A DNA stretch of 64,000 nt from Gracilariopsis chorda. Its lineage: Eukaryota; Rhodophyta; Florideophyceae; Gracilariales; Gracilariaceae. This document shows positions 22,782 through 34,248 of this stretch, piece after piece. A program made the translations under genes and the position numbers. Positions within the stretch are counted from its first letter, which is position 1. Each line of letters starts with the position of its first letter. Where the stretch lies: positions 120,678-184,677 of the forward strand of contig NBIV01000150.1 in the NCBI GenBank assembly GCA_003194525.1, given 5' to 3'. The notes beneath the pieces are model-generated. The model had not been told where the DNA came from. It ran no database searches and saw only the letters and a list, made by a program, of their open reading frames with translations.

Positions 22782-24159
22782 CCATGAACCGAAGAGGGCA
22801 TATGCGTATCCGAATCAGCAGTGCTACATGATTGATAGTGGCACAGCTCGGACTACCTCGGCGATCCCGGAACGACTGTGTACTCTAGAGGAAGTTTCAT
22901 CCGTTCTCGCTCCAAACGGCCCAATCTCTGTCAGGTGCACCTCTACTACCCCTGACTTTCGGCAGACTGGAGGACGGCGTAGAATGGCATTTATTACAAC
23001 GCCCCACTTGCTCCCACGCTTGAGAAAGAGCCAACATCAGAACGCTGTTAGCAAGAGGCGGCAAATAGTCGCTAACTACCTGTCGCCGGCTTCGTTCCAC
23101 ATTAACTTTGATACCGCCAGCACCAATGGAAATTTTGGAGCTGTCTTCTTCGGGCAGTATTTGGATCCTGTCTCAGAGTACACTACGCCACAAGACGTTG
23201 TTGTTAAGTGTCCGATTGCCTCTGACCTAGGAAGACAGCTTTACAACATGGAGAAGCACACGAACGTCAAGCTAAACAGTAACTTCAGCACCGACCAACG
23301 GTTTCCGGAGTACATAGGGGAACTGCTAATTCCCAGAGATGTCCCAGTCATCCAGGGAATCTCTCGTTTGGGACTTGTGTGGCGTAAAATTGGAACTGGT
23401 GAAACTCTTGAAGACTTCATCACGACATCAAGAATTACTCAACTAGCATCTATCTTGCGCGTAAGCGGCAATATGCGGCCCGTTCGACGAGAGCTTGCAG
23501 CTGGAGTTTTGCGAGAGCTGTGTCTCATAGTAAGAGACTTACAATTATGCGGGATTGTACACAGGTTAGTTTTGACGTGCATGAACAAATTGATGACTAT
23601 CGTTCAAGATCCAATCCTCGACTAACCTCTTCCTATTGCAATGTGTGCTTTGAACAGGGATATTAAGCCTGAAAACATCCTAGTGGTTCCAAATGATTCT
23701 GGAGGAACACCGCTCAAGGCGATTGACTTCGGCTCATCTTGTGATTGGAAGACACCCTTTAAGAAAGGTCTACGTTTGGCGACATGTGACCCGGTGTACA
23801 TGGCACCAGAGAAAAGACTAGACCTTTTCAAGCCTGCTTACCGCTTTGATGTGTACAGCATCGGCCTGATTGTGCTTCGATGTGCGCTTCCTAATCTAAC
23901 CGAATCAAAGGCGTTATCTGATTTCGTCTCAAATGGTCTTGCCAAATGCCGATTCTCTTTTGAGAGAGTCTGCTCTGCGATATTAAGCGGCCGTCTGCCA
24001 TGCTCGGAAGCCGTCAGACAAGATATCAAAGCGCTGACATCTCCACAATATAATGACCTCTACGCAGTGCTCGCCACGATGCTGACGGAGGATCCGAATG
24101 ACCGTGCCAATGTGGACGACTGTCTGCGATCTAGGCTGTTGCAATCAGCCTTCGTGTAA
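22782..24159 (+). CDS. Protein kinase, STN7/STN8-like (plastid?)
   Basis: A Ser/Thr-type kinase domain is spread over two exons, 22782-23564 and 23658-24159, with a 93 bp intron (GTTAGT...GAACAG). The glycine loop reads GNFGAVFFG (about 23130), the ATP-binding Lys is in VVVKCP (AAG 23205-23207), the catalytic loop is HRDIKPEN with the Arg codon split by the intron, then DFGSS (about 23725) and MAPEK. The segments DLGRQLYN and GLVWRKIGTGETLEDFI resemble the insert found in thylakoid state-transition kinases, so a light-regulation role in the plastid is possible but inferred. The upstream N-terminus is unresolved; the ATG at 22828 lies inside the open exon. Confidence 0.8.
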
Positions 24160-24182
24160 GTAAACGAATAGAATGGTTTGTT

Positions 24183-25259
24183 TCAAACGGAAGCTGATGT
24201 TTCGTTCTGCAGAGAAGATTGATTAGCGCTGTTTCTGGCTGTTACAATCGGACGAGATGCGGTAAGCATGTAATTCACGTTTGTGGTTTCAACAATCGAG
24301 AAGGATCCCCTAAAAGGATTATAAGCCACTCCAACAGCTTCTTCTGGTACTAGGTTTGTTTCCTTTCTAATGACGTCGGCCACTTCCTCTGGTGTTGGGA
24401 ATCTTGTCCAGTCGTGTGTACCTGGCGGCAACCAGCCCAGAACGCGTTCTGCCGCGACGATACCAAGAACATAAGAGGCGACGGTGCGGTTCAGTGTGGA
24501 AAGAATGAGGACACCCCCTTCTCTAACTAGGGAAGCACAATGCCTAAGAAACCGTGCGGGTTCCGCCACATGCTCAATGATCTCAAGAGCAAGAACAACG
24601 TCAAAGTTTTCTCCGGAATTCAGCACATCTTCGACCGCAGCCTCTCTGTATCGTAACACGTCGGTTGATGCTATAGCTGGATCCTTTGCAGCGTGGGTTC
24701 GAGCCACCGCAATTCCTTCTGAAGACTTGTCTATACCAAGCACTTTTGCCCCAAGGCGAGCCATCGGTTCAGCAACCAGTCCGGCTAAGTTTGATATGTG
24801 TTGTTAGTACGTATGGTTCTTGAGTGTGCAAAAGGTGCAAAACGACATACCTCCACAGCCAACATCTACAACGTCGATGCCGGAGAGACACTTAGTGTTT
24901 CTATCCCCAGAAGATACGGCTGGTGCGCAGTTCGGTAGTACCATTTTCTCGATAGTTGATCTGATATAGCCTATACGGGTGGGGTTGAGGCGGTGCAGTG
25001 GAGCTGCGGATCCGTTCGGATCCCACCATTTTCCTGCCAGAGCTGAAAACTTGCCAATCTCACTAGGATCGACACTAGATTTCGCCGAAGAGGATGAGCA
25101 TAGTGGGCGACGGAAGCTCTTTAGCATTGCTGATCTTGGAAACACACTGGATTCAAAACAGATTCTCCACATTGTGTTTGAGAGCAATATCATCAGAACC
25201 AGAAAAGCTTCAGTGTATGCCCGACACGGTAGAAGGTAGTGTTTGAGTTCACTCAGCAA
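24183..25259 (-). CDS. COQ3: Ubiquinone biosynthesis O-methyltransferase (UbiG/COQ3)
   Basis: It transfers methyl from S-adenosylmethionine to polyprenyl-benzoate intermediates in the two O-methylation steps of ubiquinone synthesis, normally in mitochondria. Exon 1 is 25259-24851 and exon 2 is 24784-24183, with a 66 bp intron carrying GTATGT, a perfect TACTAAC branch site and TTAG. Motifs are [25 protein letters not shown] (SAM motif I, at the splice junction), [10 protein letters not shown] and [14 protein letters not shown]. The longest reading gives 336 residues. Likelier starts are ATG 25172 or 25127, which leave an Arg/Ser-rich mitochondrial-type presequence. The 3' ends of this gene and the kinase are 23 bp apart, in convergent orientation. 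Confidence 0.93.
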
Positions 25260-25458
25260 TTAATGTTGTTTAAGAAGCAGTTAGTGATGAGGCATACCGG
25301 CGACAGGTGCATAAGACTCAAATCGAGGGGCTGAGCTCCCCAAGTACGAACTTCGCACTTCGAAAGCGTTCGTCTCTGGAGGGCCGGGTGTCAACATTCT
25401 ACTGCCTGCACTGCATATTTCTGTTTTTGGGAGCCCTTCACAAAGTTAAGATTTCTTA

Positions 25459-26933
25459 GAGCATCTCCAACGGGAACGACAAACCGGGAGCAAACAAGCA
25501 AAACGTGGCAAACGTGGTGAGCAATGAATGGCTGTGAGAGTTTTGGTTATTTGCTGATTTGCTCCCCTTTCGTTCCAACTCCAACGCCAAGACTGTACCA
25601 TGTCTTCAGACATCTTCAACTTTGAGCTTGACGAGAACCTTGATGAGCTGTTACAAGACATCCTGACGAGCTCAGATAGCGACAAAAACATACGCTATCA
25701 CGATGGGTCTACTGCCAACCGCAGTCACAATATTGAACGTCAACGAGAGCGCGGCTTCGACCGTTTACATTGCGACTATCTGTGCAATAATGCAGTTTAT
25801 CATGAGGATCATTTTTGCAGACTTCTCAGAGCTTTTTAAATGAGTTTCCAGCTTATTGTGTGTCAGACTTTAACAAAAATATCAGTAATTGACCTCTTAA
25901 AAAAGACTGTACAGAAAACCTCATTTTCAGAATAGAACAAAAAGTTAAAGCTGCGATACGACTTCGTGCGTACATAAACGTATATGGAAGCGTCGATTAG
26001 TACATTTGCATGGGTTCCTCAACCGCTGCGGACTGCTTGAAACGATTTTGCGGAAGTGTTGTAGAACAACTTAAACCGGAGTACCTAAGATGCCCAGATG
26101 AAGCAGATATGAAAGGTGTATTGCCTAAAAACCAAACATTGGGCTTATCTGGTATGTTTGGTAGTACTCACTGCTCTCAATGAATCTGAAAAAACTGTCA
26201 TGTTGCTTGGAGAGGACAGTACCAAGGAAAGGAGAAAAGACCTGGTCCGACGTTAGAGGTAATTGCGGATGATAACCTCTACATTTGTCATGCTTTTTTG
26301 AGCACGCTCTGCAGTTCGAACGACCGTAACGCTTTCAAAACGACTGCGCTGTTAAACAAGATTGCCGATGAATCATTCCCACCCAAGATAACCTATGTGT
26401 TAAACGAAAAGGAACGAGACGTACCATAGTTTTTTTGTGACGGTGTTCACCCAAAGTATCCAATACTTGCTCACACTGTGCAACACCCTATCACGAAAAA
26501 AGAAAAGAACCTTGCATCTTATCATAAAGGGAGATGCAAAGAAAGATGTAGAACGTGCTTCCGGTGTGATTAAGGCTTGATGGCACATATTGCGAAGGCC
26601 ATCAAGGTTTTCGCACGCCAACAGCATGCACGACGTCATGTATTTCTGTATTATCTTGCAACATATGATTATTCAAGAGAGTGTGAGTGCAGAAGAAGAA
26701 AAATGGACAACAGAAGTGGCACCGTTGTGAGACAGAGATGTGGTCCACATCGAACAACCAGTTTGGACAAAAGAGGCAAACAATGAAGTTTGGCCGGGCT
26801 CTATCGCTGCGCTCTGCGAGGGACAAGAGTTTCTTCATAACAAGTTCAAACAAGCATGTCTAGAAAAGGACTTGATGGATCATTTATGGTCTTATAACGG
26901 ATCCGTCTAACCTATCGATCTTATTGAAGGATG
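25459..26933. mobile_element. PIF/Harbinger copy 2, left part
   Basis: It begins GAGCATCTCCAACGGGAACG after TTA at 25456-25458, matching the inverted end of copy 1. It carries the transposase gene on plus. At 26934 it is cut by Gypsy-1 and resumes at 33642 for about 45-55 bp, then homology stops, so the Myb-like half and the second end are missing. Orientation is opposite to copy 1. Confidence 0.85.
25600..26910 (+). pseudogene. Harbinger DDE transposase, copy 2
   Basis: From the ATG at 25600 the first 80 residues read as an acidic N-terminus (FELDENLDELLQDILTSSD) followed by RQRERGFDRLHCDYLCNNAV, the hallmark start of ALP1-like/plant transposon protein transposases. The frame then breaks near 25839. 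In later frames a C-terminal ERASGVIKA-like and WHILRRPSRF-like segment appears (26540-26640). The gene ends at TAA 26908-26910, and Gypsy-1 sits 23 bp further on. It would cut and rejoin DNA at TTA targets if intact. Confidence 0.78.
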
Positions 26934-27996
26934 TGTCGGTCGCTAATGTTGCGGAATGTGCCAGAAATTGCTGGAACACACGTGTAGAATGTTCCAGTAG
27001 TGTCTAGCACATTGCACGCTTTGTTGGCCCAGCAAAGACTACAGTATTTTAGTGATGCTGGCGCAAATTGTCGCTTTATTATTGGTTAGTGTGCAGCTCC
27101 TGAGGTCTCTAGAAGCCAATGGAGTAACCTAGACGCACACATGAGTAACTAGCAAGTAGAAATGCGTATTTGGCTCGTTTGTAGTGCCTCTAAACATTAT
27201 AAAAAGAGGTTCTGAGCTTCGGACTTCGGTCTGAACTCACCTCAACAATCGACCAACATCTAAGCCCCACCCCCTATCAACCTTCAGCCACTTCAACTAT
27301 CATCAACAACCAGTGAGGCGTTCGCCACTAGATAAAGGGCTTCTAGTGAGGCGTGTGCCGCTAGTTGTCCAATAGGGTGGGGAAGTACCGTCGCTAAGAC
27401 CGGTTGAAGCGCCTTAGGCGTGGACGGGAGACGGGTAGTGTGTACCAAAGGGGTTTCTGTCGTCTGTGAGCCCCACCGGAGCTTTGCTCTGATAACGGTG
27501 TCGGTCGAAAGACCTGGTGATTTCCGGACGGAAGTACTTGACGGGAAGCTATCCGCAGGCGACGTGCCGTGCAACCTTTCCTGCAAAGGGCCAGCTTGGG
27601 TATAGAGTGAAAGCATATCCCGCTGTTAGTAGCTCTCCTCGGGAAGCCCTGTAAGGATTGTATGCGCCTGCTTCTGGTTAGTGCAGAGGTAGGTAGGCTG
27701 CAGAATCCACTTCACATCCGGAGTGTCTGACCGGAAGCCGAGGGTCTGACCCTTAGTGATCCTTGACATAATTCTTGGGTTGCGCGCCGTTTCAACAAAG
27801 AAGTTAAGAAGTTTTATTTGGGTAGTGAGCCTCTTGCTCTCCCTAGTGTTGTTTTATTTCATCGAGTGGGTTTAGTTCTTTTGATCCCACTGTTTCCAAC
27901 TTGTTTTGGGGCTTTTAGCTACGAAGAGCACCCTTTTGGCTTTTATTATTACAACTTTTTGGCCCCCTGCGTCACCGTCCCGTGATGGCGCCCACA
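26934..27996 (+). repeat. 5' LTR of Gypsy-1
   Basis: 1063 bp. A TATAAAAAG promoter box lies at 27198-27206. The final 12 bases ATGGCGCCCACA supply the gag start codon. Short open frames inside the LTR on both strands recur in every LTR copy and are not taken as genes. Confidence 0.96.
27198..27206 (+). promoter_or_regulatory. TATA box in Gypsy-1 5' LTR
   Basis: TATAAAAAG, duplicated at 32843-32851 in the 3' LTR. It marks the likely U3/R promoter that drives the genomic RNA; a copy in the 3' LTR could read outward into the Sec24-like remnant. Confidence 0.6.
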
Positions 27997-30900
27997 TGGT
28001 ACTCTCGAGGAGGGAGCTCTTCTGACTCTAACGCTGCATTTAATTCTTATGACGGTTCTTCTATTGACGTCGTAAAGTTCTTCTTTTACTTTGAGAATGT
28101 TGCGATGAGAGGAAGGACTGACGAGGACATGGCACTTGAGTTGCTTGGTTCCCTTGAGAACATAGCCTTTGAGTTCTACGAAGAAGCAAAGGACTACCGC
28201 TCCGTTAAGCAAGCTTTCATCGATCGTTTTGGAAAAGCCGAGGAGTCTGAGGAAGATATACGCCTTGCAATTTCTGCTAAATTGGATTATCCAGACTTGG
28301 TTCGTTCCTTGACCTATATGGACAACCTCTTCTTAAAGGCAGGATTCAACGCTAAGGCTAAGTTTGGTCTTTTGAAGAAAGCTGTAATGGAATACGCTGA
28401 TCTAGCCCAGTTCGTTGTTTTCCGTGGTGCTGATGATTATGATGAGTTGAAGGTTCAAGTGAAAGCCTTCGATGCTGCCCGGAAAGCAATGGGGAACTAC
28501 GTTTCATTAAGTACCCCACCTAAGCGTATTGTCCAAAACCACAGGTCTTCTGAAGAAAATATCTCTCATGCTTTGGAGTCTAAGGTCGACAAACTCTCTG
28601 AGCAGTTTGCTCAGCTGTCATTAATGGTTAAGAAGACACAGACGGAGCGTCGAGACTACGAAAAGGTTTGTTCATACTGCAAGAATCCCGGACATTATGC
28701 CTCACAATGTGACTCTAATCCGCACCGAGATACGCGATGCCCGCGTTGTGGGAAAATTGGACACTCAGAGATCACTTGTTGGCGAAGAATCCGACCCGAA
28801 GAGACCCGCAAAGAATGGGATGCCAATGAGGAATCTAAAGAGTTAGCATCTAATCTTCAGAAAGGATCTGACTCCGTATCAATTGTCACCGAAAACGCCG
28901 GGAATGCTGATGTAGTCTCCACAACCAAGAGAAGTGCTGACGGTGAAGCGTTGCCCAAACAGCGCAGTTCAGACGGTGGTGCACCCATCCCGCTTTTGCT
29001 CAATCCAACAAGATACGAAGAGAGAGTTCGGAGACCTAAGGTTCATGAACAGAAAATCAAGAAGCCGAAACAGAGGAAGTCGAAGAAGCAGAGTCTTCAA
29101 GACCATGCAAGCAAATATAACGTTCTCACTGAGCTTGCGAATGCCTCTTCCGGACTAACCTTTGGACAACTTATTAGAGGAGACGCAGATGATGCGAAGA
29201 AAGACATTCGTAAGCTCATCGGTCGCAAAAGCAATGTTCGACGCCCTTTTGTTGGGCCAGTCGGTAAGCAGCCTAGAAGTCTTAAGGCGGTCCCCGTTAT
29301 GATATATGGGACTGAGACTGAAGCTTTGCTCGACTCTGGAGCTGTTCCAAACCTTATGTCAACCAAGCTGTGTGACAGGCTAGCACTGGAACCCAAGCAT
29401 ACGACGAAGAAGATAACTGTTGCCAATGGACAGAGCGCCGTATGCAGAGGAATACTATACGATATCCCTATATCCTTCAGGGACGTCTCCGTTCCATTAG
29501 ACTTTCTTGTTATTGATGGTCCACCATTCGACATCATTGTGGGTTGTCCAACACTTGAATCGTTACAAGCCTGCCTTGACCTCGGAAATCAGCACGTGAA
29601 GATGAATATTGATGGAAAAAGAGTAACACTTGGCTTTGACTATGCTCGCGTCGAGATTTCAGACGAAGAGGGTTTCCAGACGGATAGCGACGACTTCACT
29701 TCAGATTCTGACGCCGCTATTGACTGTGATACTGCTTCTGAAAATGACGAACAACTCGTGGTTGCTCTAACAGAAAAGAGCCATGGCGAGACTCCCGAAA
29801 TGATCCCGCAATTGGACATCACTACCGATGAGCAGCACGAGAAGTTACTCTTTTCAAAACTCTCGCACATTTCAGAGGATGAAAGAGACGACTTGGTTTC
29901 TTGTCTGAAGGACTCGAATGTAATCGCTTGGTCATTGAAAGACTTACGCCCAGCCGATGTGCCTGTTTCTCACTCTTTCAAGTTGACCGTTGACAAACCA
30001 ATCTACTTCAGAGCCAGGAGGATGTCTCCCAAGCACAACGAGTTCGTACGCAAGGAGATTGATCTTCTTCTCGAAGCTGGTATCATTACCCCTTCAGCCT
30101 CTGCTTGGTCGTTTCCAATTTTCATTGCCTCGAAGAAAGATGGAAGCGCAAGGTTTTGTGTCGATTACAGAGAGCTGAACAGAGTCATGAAAGCTGACCG
30201 CTGGCCTTTGCCACGCATGGAAGAGATCTTTGACGAACTTGGAGGTTACTGTGTCTTCACTACGCTCGACCTGTTCTCTGGATACTGCCAAGTCAAGATT
30301 TCTGAGGATTGCAATGAGATGACGACCTTTGTGTGCAGATACGGAACTTTCATGTTCGAAGTCATGCCATTTGGTCTCATGAATGCCCCTTCCACCTTTC
30401 AACGGATGATGGATCATGTGCTAAGAGGACTTCCATTCGTTCGGGTTTACATTGGTGACGTTGTCATATTCTCAAGAAGCCTCAGAGAGCACGTGATTCA
30501 CTTGAAGGCTGTGATTGGTCGGATTGCGAAGCATGGATTGAAGCTCAAACTGTCCAAATGTTTCTTTGCACTATCGGAGGTGTCTCTTCTAGGCCATGTA
30601 ATCAACGGAGATGGAGTGCACGTGGACCAGGAGAAGATTGCTAAGATCCAGGATGCCCCAATTCCTGCCACCACTACGGAACTACGATCTTTTCTGGGAC
30701 TAGCCGGATACTATCGAAAGTTCATCAGAAACTTTGCTGAGACCTCCGCCGTGCTTCACAGTGCTACCTCCGGGAATAAGAAGCTGCGTTGGACCGGAGA
30801 GATGCTAGAAGCTTTCCACGGTCTGAAGAAAAAGATGACTGAGCCTCCGGTACTTTCATTTCCAAACTTCGAGCAGCCTTTCATTGTGGAAACGGACGCC

Positions 30901-32534
30901 TCTAGTGTTTCAATCGGCGCAGTTCTCTCTCAGAAAAAGGAAGATGGGAAGATACATCCTCTGCAGTTTGCCAGTCGTACTATGACCGCTGCGGAAAAGA
31001 ACTACTCTGCATGTGAAAGAGAAGCATTGGCAGTTATCTTTGCTCTCAAGAAGTTCAGGTTGTATCTACTCTCGTCTGTTCCATTCAAGGTAATCACGGA
31101 CCATATGGCTTTACGATATGCATTTCAGAAGCGCAATATACATGGACGCTTAGCTCGCTGGCTAGACTTTCTGGCCGAGTATGACTTTGAAATAGTGTAT
31201 CGTGCAGGCAAGGAGAATGGCGCAGCAGATTATCTGTCAAGGATAGTTCACGGAGACGAGGTCTAGCCGTTAGAAGATGAAGGCGACCTTGCTTGTATGG
31301 CTATTGAGCCTGACGACCTCTCCGGTCTTGAACCATACTACGCAAACATTGCGCGCTTCTTGTGTGGTCTGCCTACAGATGAGACTGATGCACGTCTCCG
31401 CCAAGCAATCCGACGAAATGCGAAGAAATTCCTGGTCTGGGAAGGAAAATTGTTCAGAAGGATGCCAAACGCACTGCGAGTTGTTCTTGTTATTGGTTGG
31501 CGACAGATCATTATCAAGTCATTTCATGATGAGATTGGACACTGGGATTTGAAGACTACAAGGAAGTTCATCACTGAGAGATACTGGTGGCCCACTATGC
31601 ATGAAGATATCGGCAACTACGTCAAGAGTTGTGACGAATCCCAGAGACTCGCACCACTACCAAGTATTACAGCAAACTTCGGACTCCCATTTCCTCTCTC
31701 TTTGACATCTTCTCGATTGATTTTGCAGGTCCTCTTCCGACTACCGAATCCGGAAACCGTTTCATTCAGGTTTGTGTTGAGCATTTGACTGGTTGGCCAC
31801 TTGCCGTAGCGACAAAATGGTCTACGTCACAGGAGGTCATAGACTTCGTGAGAAAAGAGATCATTGCCGTGTTTGGTTTCCCTCGTATCGTGGTGTCGGA
31901 CAATGCTACATGCTTCACTTCTAAGTCGCTCGTCTCATTCATGGAGTACCATGGTATCAAATGGAAAACAGTCTTGGCGTACGCCCCCATGTCCAATGGC
32001 CGAGCTGAAAGGATGGTTGGTACTCTGAAAAGAGCAATAGGAAAGAAAGCTCTGGATAATCGTTAAAGTTGGGACGAACACCTGCCTTCGGTTCTGTACG
32101 GATACCGGCGCAGACATCTTGCCAGTGGGATCTCTCCGTTCGAGTTGCTTTACGGCGTGAAACCACGTATGACCTCCGATGAAGGTGGTGTCGTGGCACG
32201 AGTTGGGAACTCCTCCGACCGGTTCCGCTCAGTGGAGCTGCTCGCATCAAGGAATAATAGAGCTAAACGTTCTGCTCAGAGGCCTTTGAAGGAAGTCGAT
32301 GCAGTCTCCATTACGAAGTTTGAAGTCGGTGATCTGGTCCTTGTGGCTCGTGGAAAGGCCCTGAACACTACGGTGAAATGGCCTGCTTTTTCCTCTAAGT
32401 ACTTTGGTCCATGTCGTGTGGTGAGGGCTCACCATCCAAGGTACACGTTGGTTTCTCCACACAACCGGTACACTCGCCATGGAATACACGCCCGTCGTTT
32501 GAAGAAGTATATTGCGCGCCCGATGGAAGGTTAG
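27985..32534 (+). pseudogene. Gypsy-1 Gag-Pol polyprotein (PR, RT, RNase H, IN)
   Basis: A 1093-residue frame from ATG 27985 holds Gag, two CCHC knuckles (about 28668-28785), a protease with LLDSGAVPNLMS, RT with FCVDYRELN and MPFGLMNAPSTFQ, and RNase H with VETDASS and CEREALAV. The RT catalytic box at 30448-30459 reads YIGD, not YxDD, so one catalytic Asp is lost. A TAG follows at 31264-31266 between RNase H and integrase. Integrase then runs in the same frame (zinc domain with the last Cys replaced by Ser), shifts frame near 31700, resumes with SIDFAGPL, VVSDNATCF and MSNGRAERMV, and meets a TAA at 32064-32066. There is no chromodomain. Confidence 0.93.
27997..28013 (+). promoter_or_regulatory. 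Putative primer-binding site of Gypsy-1, inside gag
   Basis: TGGTACTCTCGAGGAGG begins exactly after the LTR and starts with the TGG expected to pair with a tRNA CCA end. The gag frame (ATG in the LTR) reads straight through it. Confidence 0.6.
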
Positions 32535-32578
32535 GTTTTCAGGTTGCCCCGGCGTGGCCACCCTTGAGGTTGGGGTTG

Positions 32579-33641
32579 TGTTGGTCGCTAATGTTGCGGA
32601 ATGTGCCAGACATTGCTGGAACACACGTGTAGAATGTTCCAGTAGTGTCTAGCACATTGCACGCTTTGTTGGCCCAGCAAAGACTACAGTATTTTAGTGA
32701 TGCTGGCGCAAATTGTCGCTTTATTATTGGTTAGTGTGCAGCTCCTGAGGTCTCTAGAAGCCAATGGAGTAACCTAGACGCACACATAAGTAACTAGCAA
32801 GTAGAAATGCGTATTTGGCTCGTTTGTAGTGCCTCTAAACATTATAAAAAGAGGTTCTGAGCTTCGTACTTCGGTCTGAACTCACCTCAACAATCGACCA
32901 ACATCTAAGCCCCACCCCCTATCAACCTTCAGCCACTTCAACTATCATCAACAACCAGTGAGGCGTTCGCCACTAGATAAAGGGCTTCTAGTGAGGCGTG
33001 TGCCGCTAGTTGTCCAATAGGGTGGGGAAGTACCGTCGCTAAGACCGGTTGAAGCGCCTTAGGCGTGGACGGGAGACGGGTAGTGTGTACCAAAGGTGTT
33101 TCTGTCGTCTGTGAGCCCCACCGGAGCTTTGCTCTGATAACGGTGTCGGTCGAAAGACCTGGTGATTTCCGGACGGAAGTACTTGACGGGAAGCTATCCG
33201 CAGGCGACGTGCCGTGCAACCTTTCCTGCAAAGGGCCAGCTTGGGTATAGAGTGAAAGCATATCCCGCTGTTAGTAGCTCTCCTCGGGAAGCCCTGTAAG
33301 GATTGTATGCGCCTGCTTCTGGTTAGTGCAGAGGTAGGTAGGCTGCAGAATCCACTTCACATCCGGAGTGTCTGACCGGAAGCCGAGGGTCTGACCCTTA
33401 GTGATCCTTGACATAATTCTTGGGTTGCGCGCCGTTTCAACAAAGAAGTTAAGAAGTTTTATTTGGGTAGTGAGCCTCTTGCTCTCCCTAGTGTTGTTTT
33501 ATTTCATCGAGTGGGTTTAGTTCTTTTGATCCCACTGTTTCCAACTTGTTTTGGGGCTTTTAGCTACGAAGAGCACCCTTTTGGCTTTTATTATTACAAC
33601 TTTTTGGCCCCCTGCGTCACCGTCCCGTGATGGCGCCCACA
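32579..33641 (+). repeat. 3' LTR of Gypsy-1
   Basis: 1063 bp, near-identical to the 5' LTR. A G-rich tract (GAGGTTGGGG) directly in front may be the polypurine primer. Confidence 0.96.
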
Positions 33642-33690
33642 GGATGTAAGCACAATTTCATGGGACGCTTCCAAGATCAAAAGAGCTTTT
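33642..33690. mobile_element. Harbinger copy 2, fragment beyond Gypsy-1
   Basis: The first roughly 45 bases after the target duplication are the inverse of 11396-11442 in copy 1 (GTAAGCACAATTTCAT, then AAGATCAAAAGAGC). Homology ends close to the Sec24-like ATG. Confidence 0.8.
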
Positions 33691-34248
33691 TTCAAGCGCT
33701 TTGACCTCAATTGTCACGCCATGTCGAACAAGCCGCATTCTTCGCAGCTTTCCAGCGGCTCTGCCTTAGCTGATACCAGACAGATTCCAGAGACAAAAAT
33801 TCCTGTCTCTCCAGTTCATTCTTTTCTCAGTCGCTTTCCTGGTCGACGTATTTTGAGCCCCAGCCCACTGATACCTGCCACTTCAAGCACACCACATAAA
33901 ACAACCAACTCCAAGGCTAATACCAATGCTCCCCAGCAAGTTCCAGCAGATGAAGTTACATCAGCAGGTGGTTTAATACATCTAGATCAGGAAAATAATC
34001 TAGATCCAGACCTTACACCTCAAACTTCATCAAGTCCACCACATCAAAATGAAGATGAAATCACCCCGAATAGAACCAACCAAACTTCTGCCGAAGATAA
34101 ACTAACCCCCGTCAAAAAACCCAAGCAAAGTTGCAGATGAAGCAGAGGGCAAACTGATCCAAGTCAAACCAGACACTGACCCCTTGCTCTTCGAAGGTCG
34201 TCCGAGTCATCCAATTCTTCACTTCTCCGCAGGAAGCGCCTTGATCGA

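Larger units (their letters stand above)
26934..33641 (+). mobile_element. Gypsy-1: young Ty3/gypsy LTR retrotransposon (6708 bp)
   Basis: Two 1063 bp LTRs (26934-27996, 32579-33641) starting TGT and ending CACA enclose a Gag-Pol region. The flanks are GGATG at 26929-26933 and 33642-33646, a perfect duplication. I see about five differences between the LTRs, roughly 0.5%, so the insertion is recent. It sits inside Harbinger copy 2. The pol gene has an active-site substitution and stops, so this copy needs help to move. Confidence 0.97.

Noticed and set aside
22828-23625. Kinase exon 1 read as a complete 265-residue protein
   Set aside because: The tail after HR is intron sequence; splicing restores HRDIKPEN and the C-lobe.
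27293-27616. Open frames on both strands inside the Gypsy-1 LTR
   Set aside because: They recur in each LTR copy (32938-33261, partly 52120-52395) as by-products of repeat identity and show no protein-family features.
31297-31552. Separate small gene after the Gypsy-1 Pol stop
   Set aside because: It is the integrase zinc domain in the same frame as Pol, beyond a TAG.
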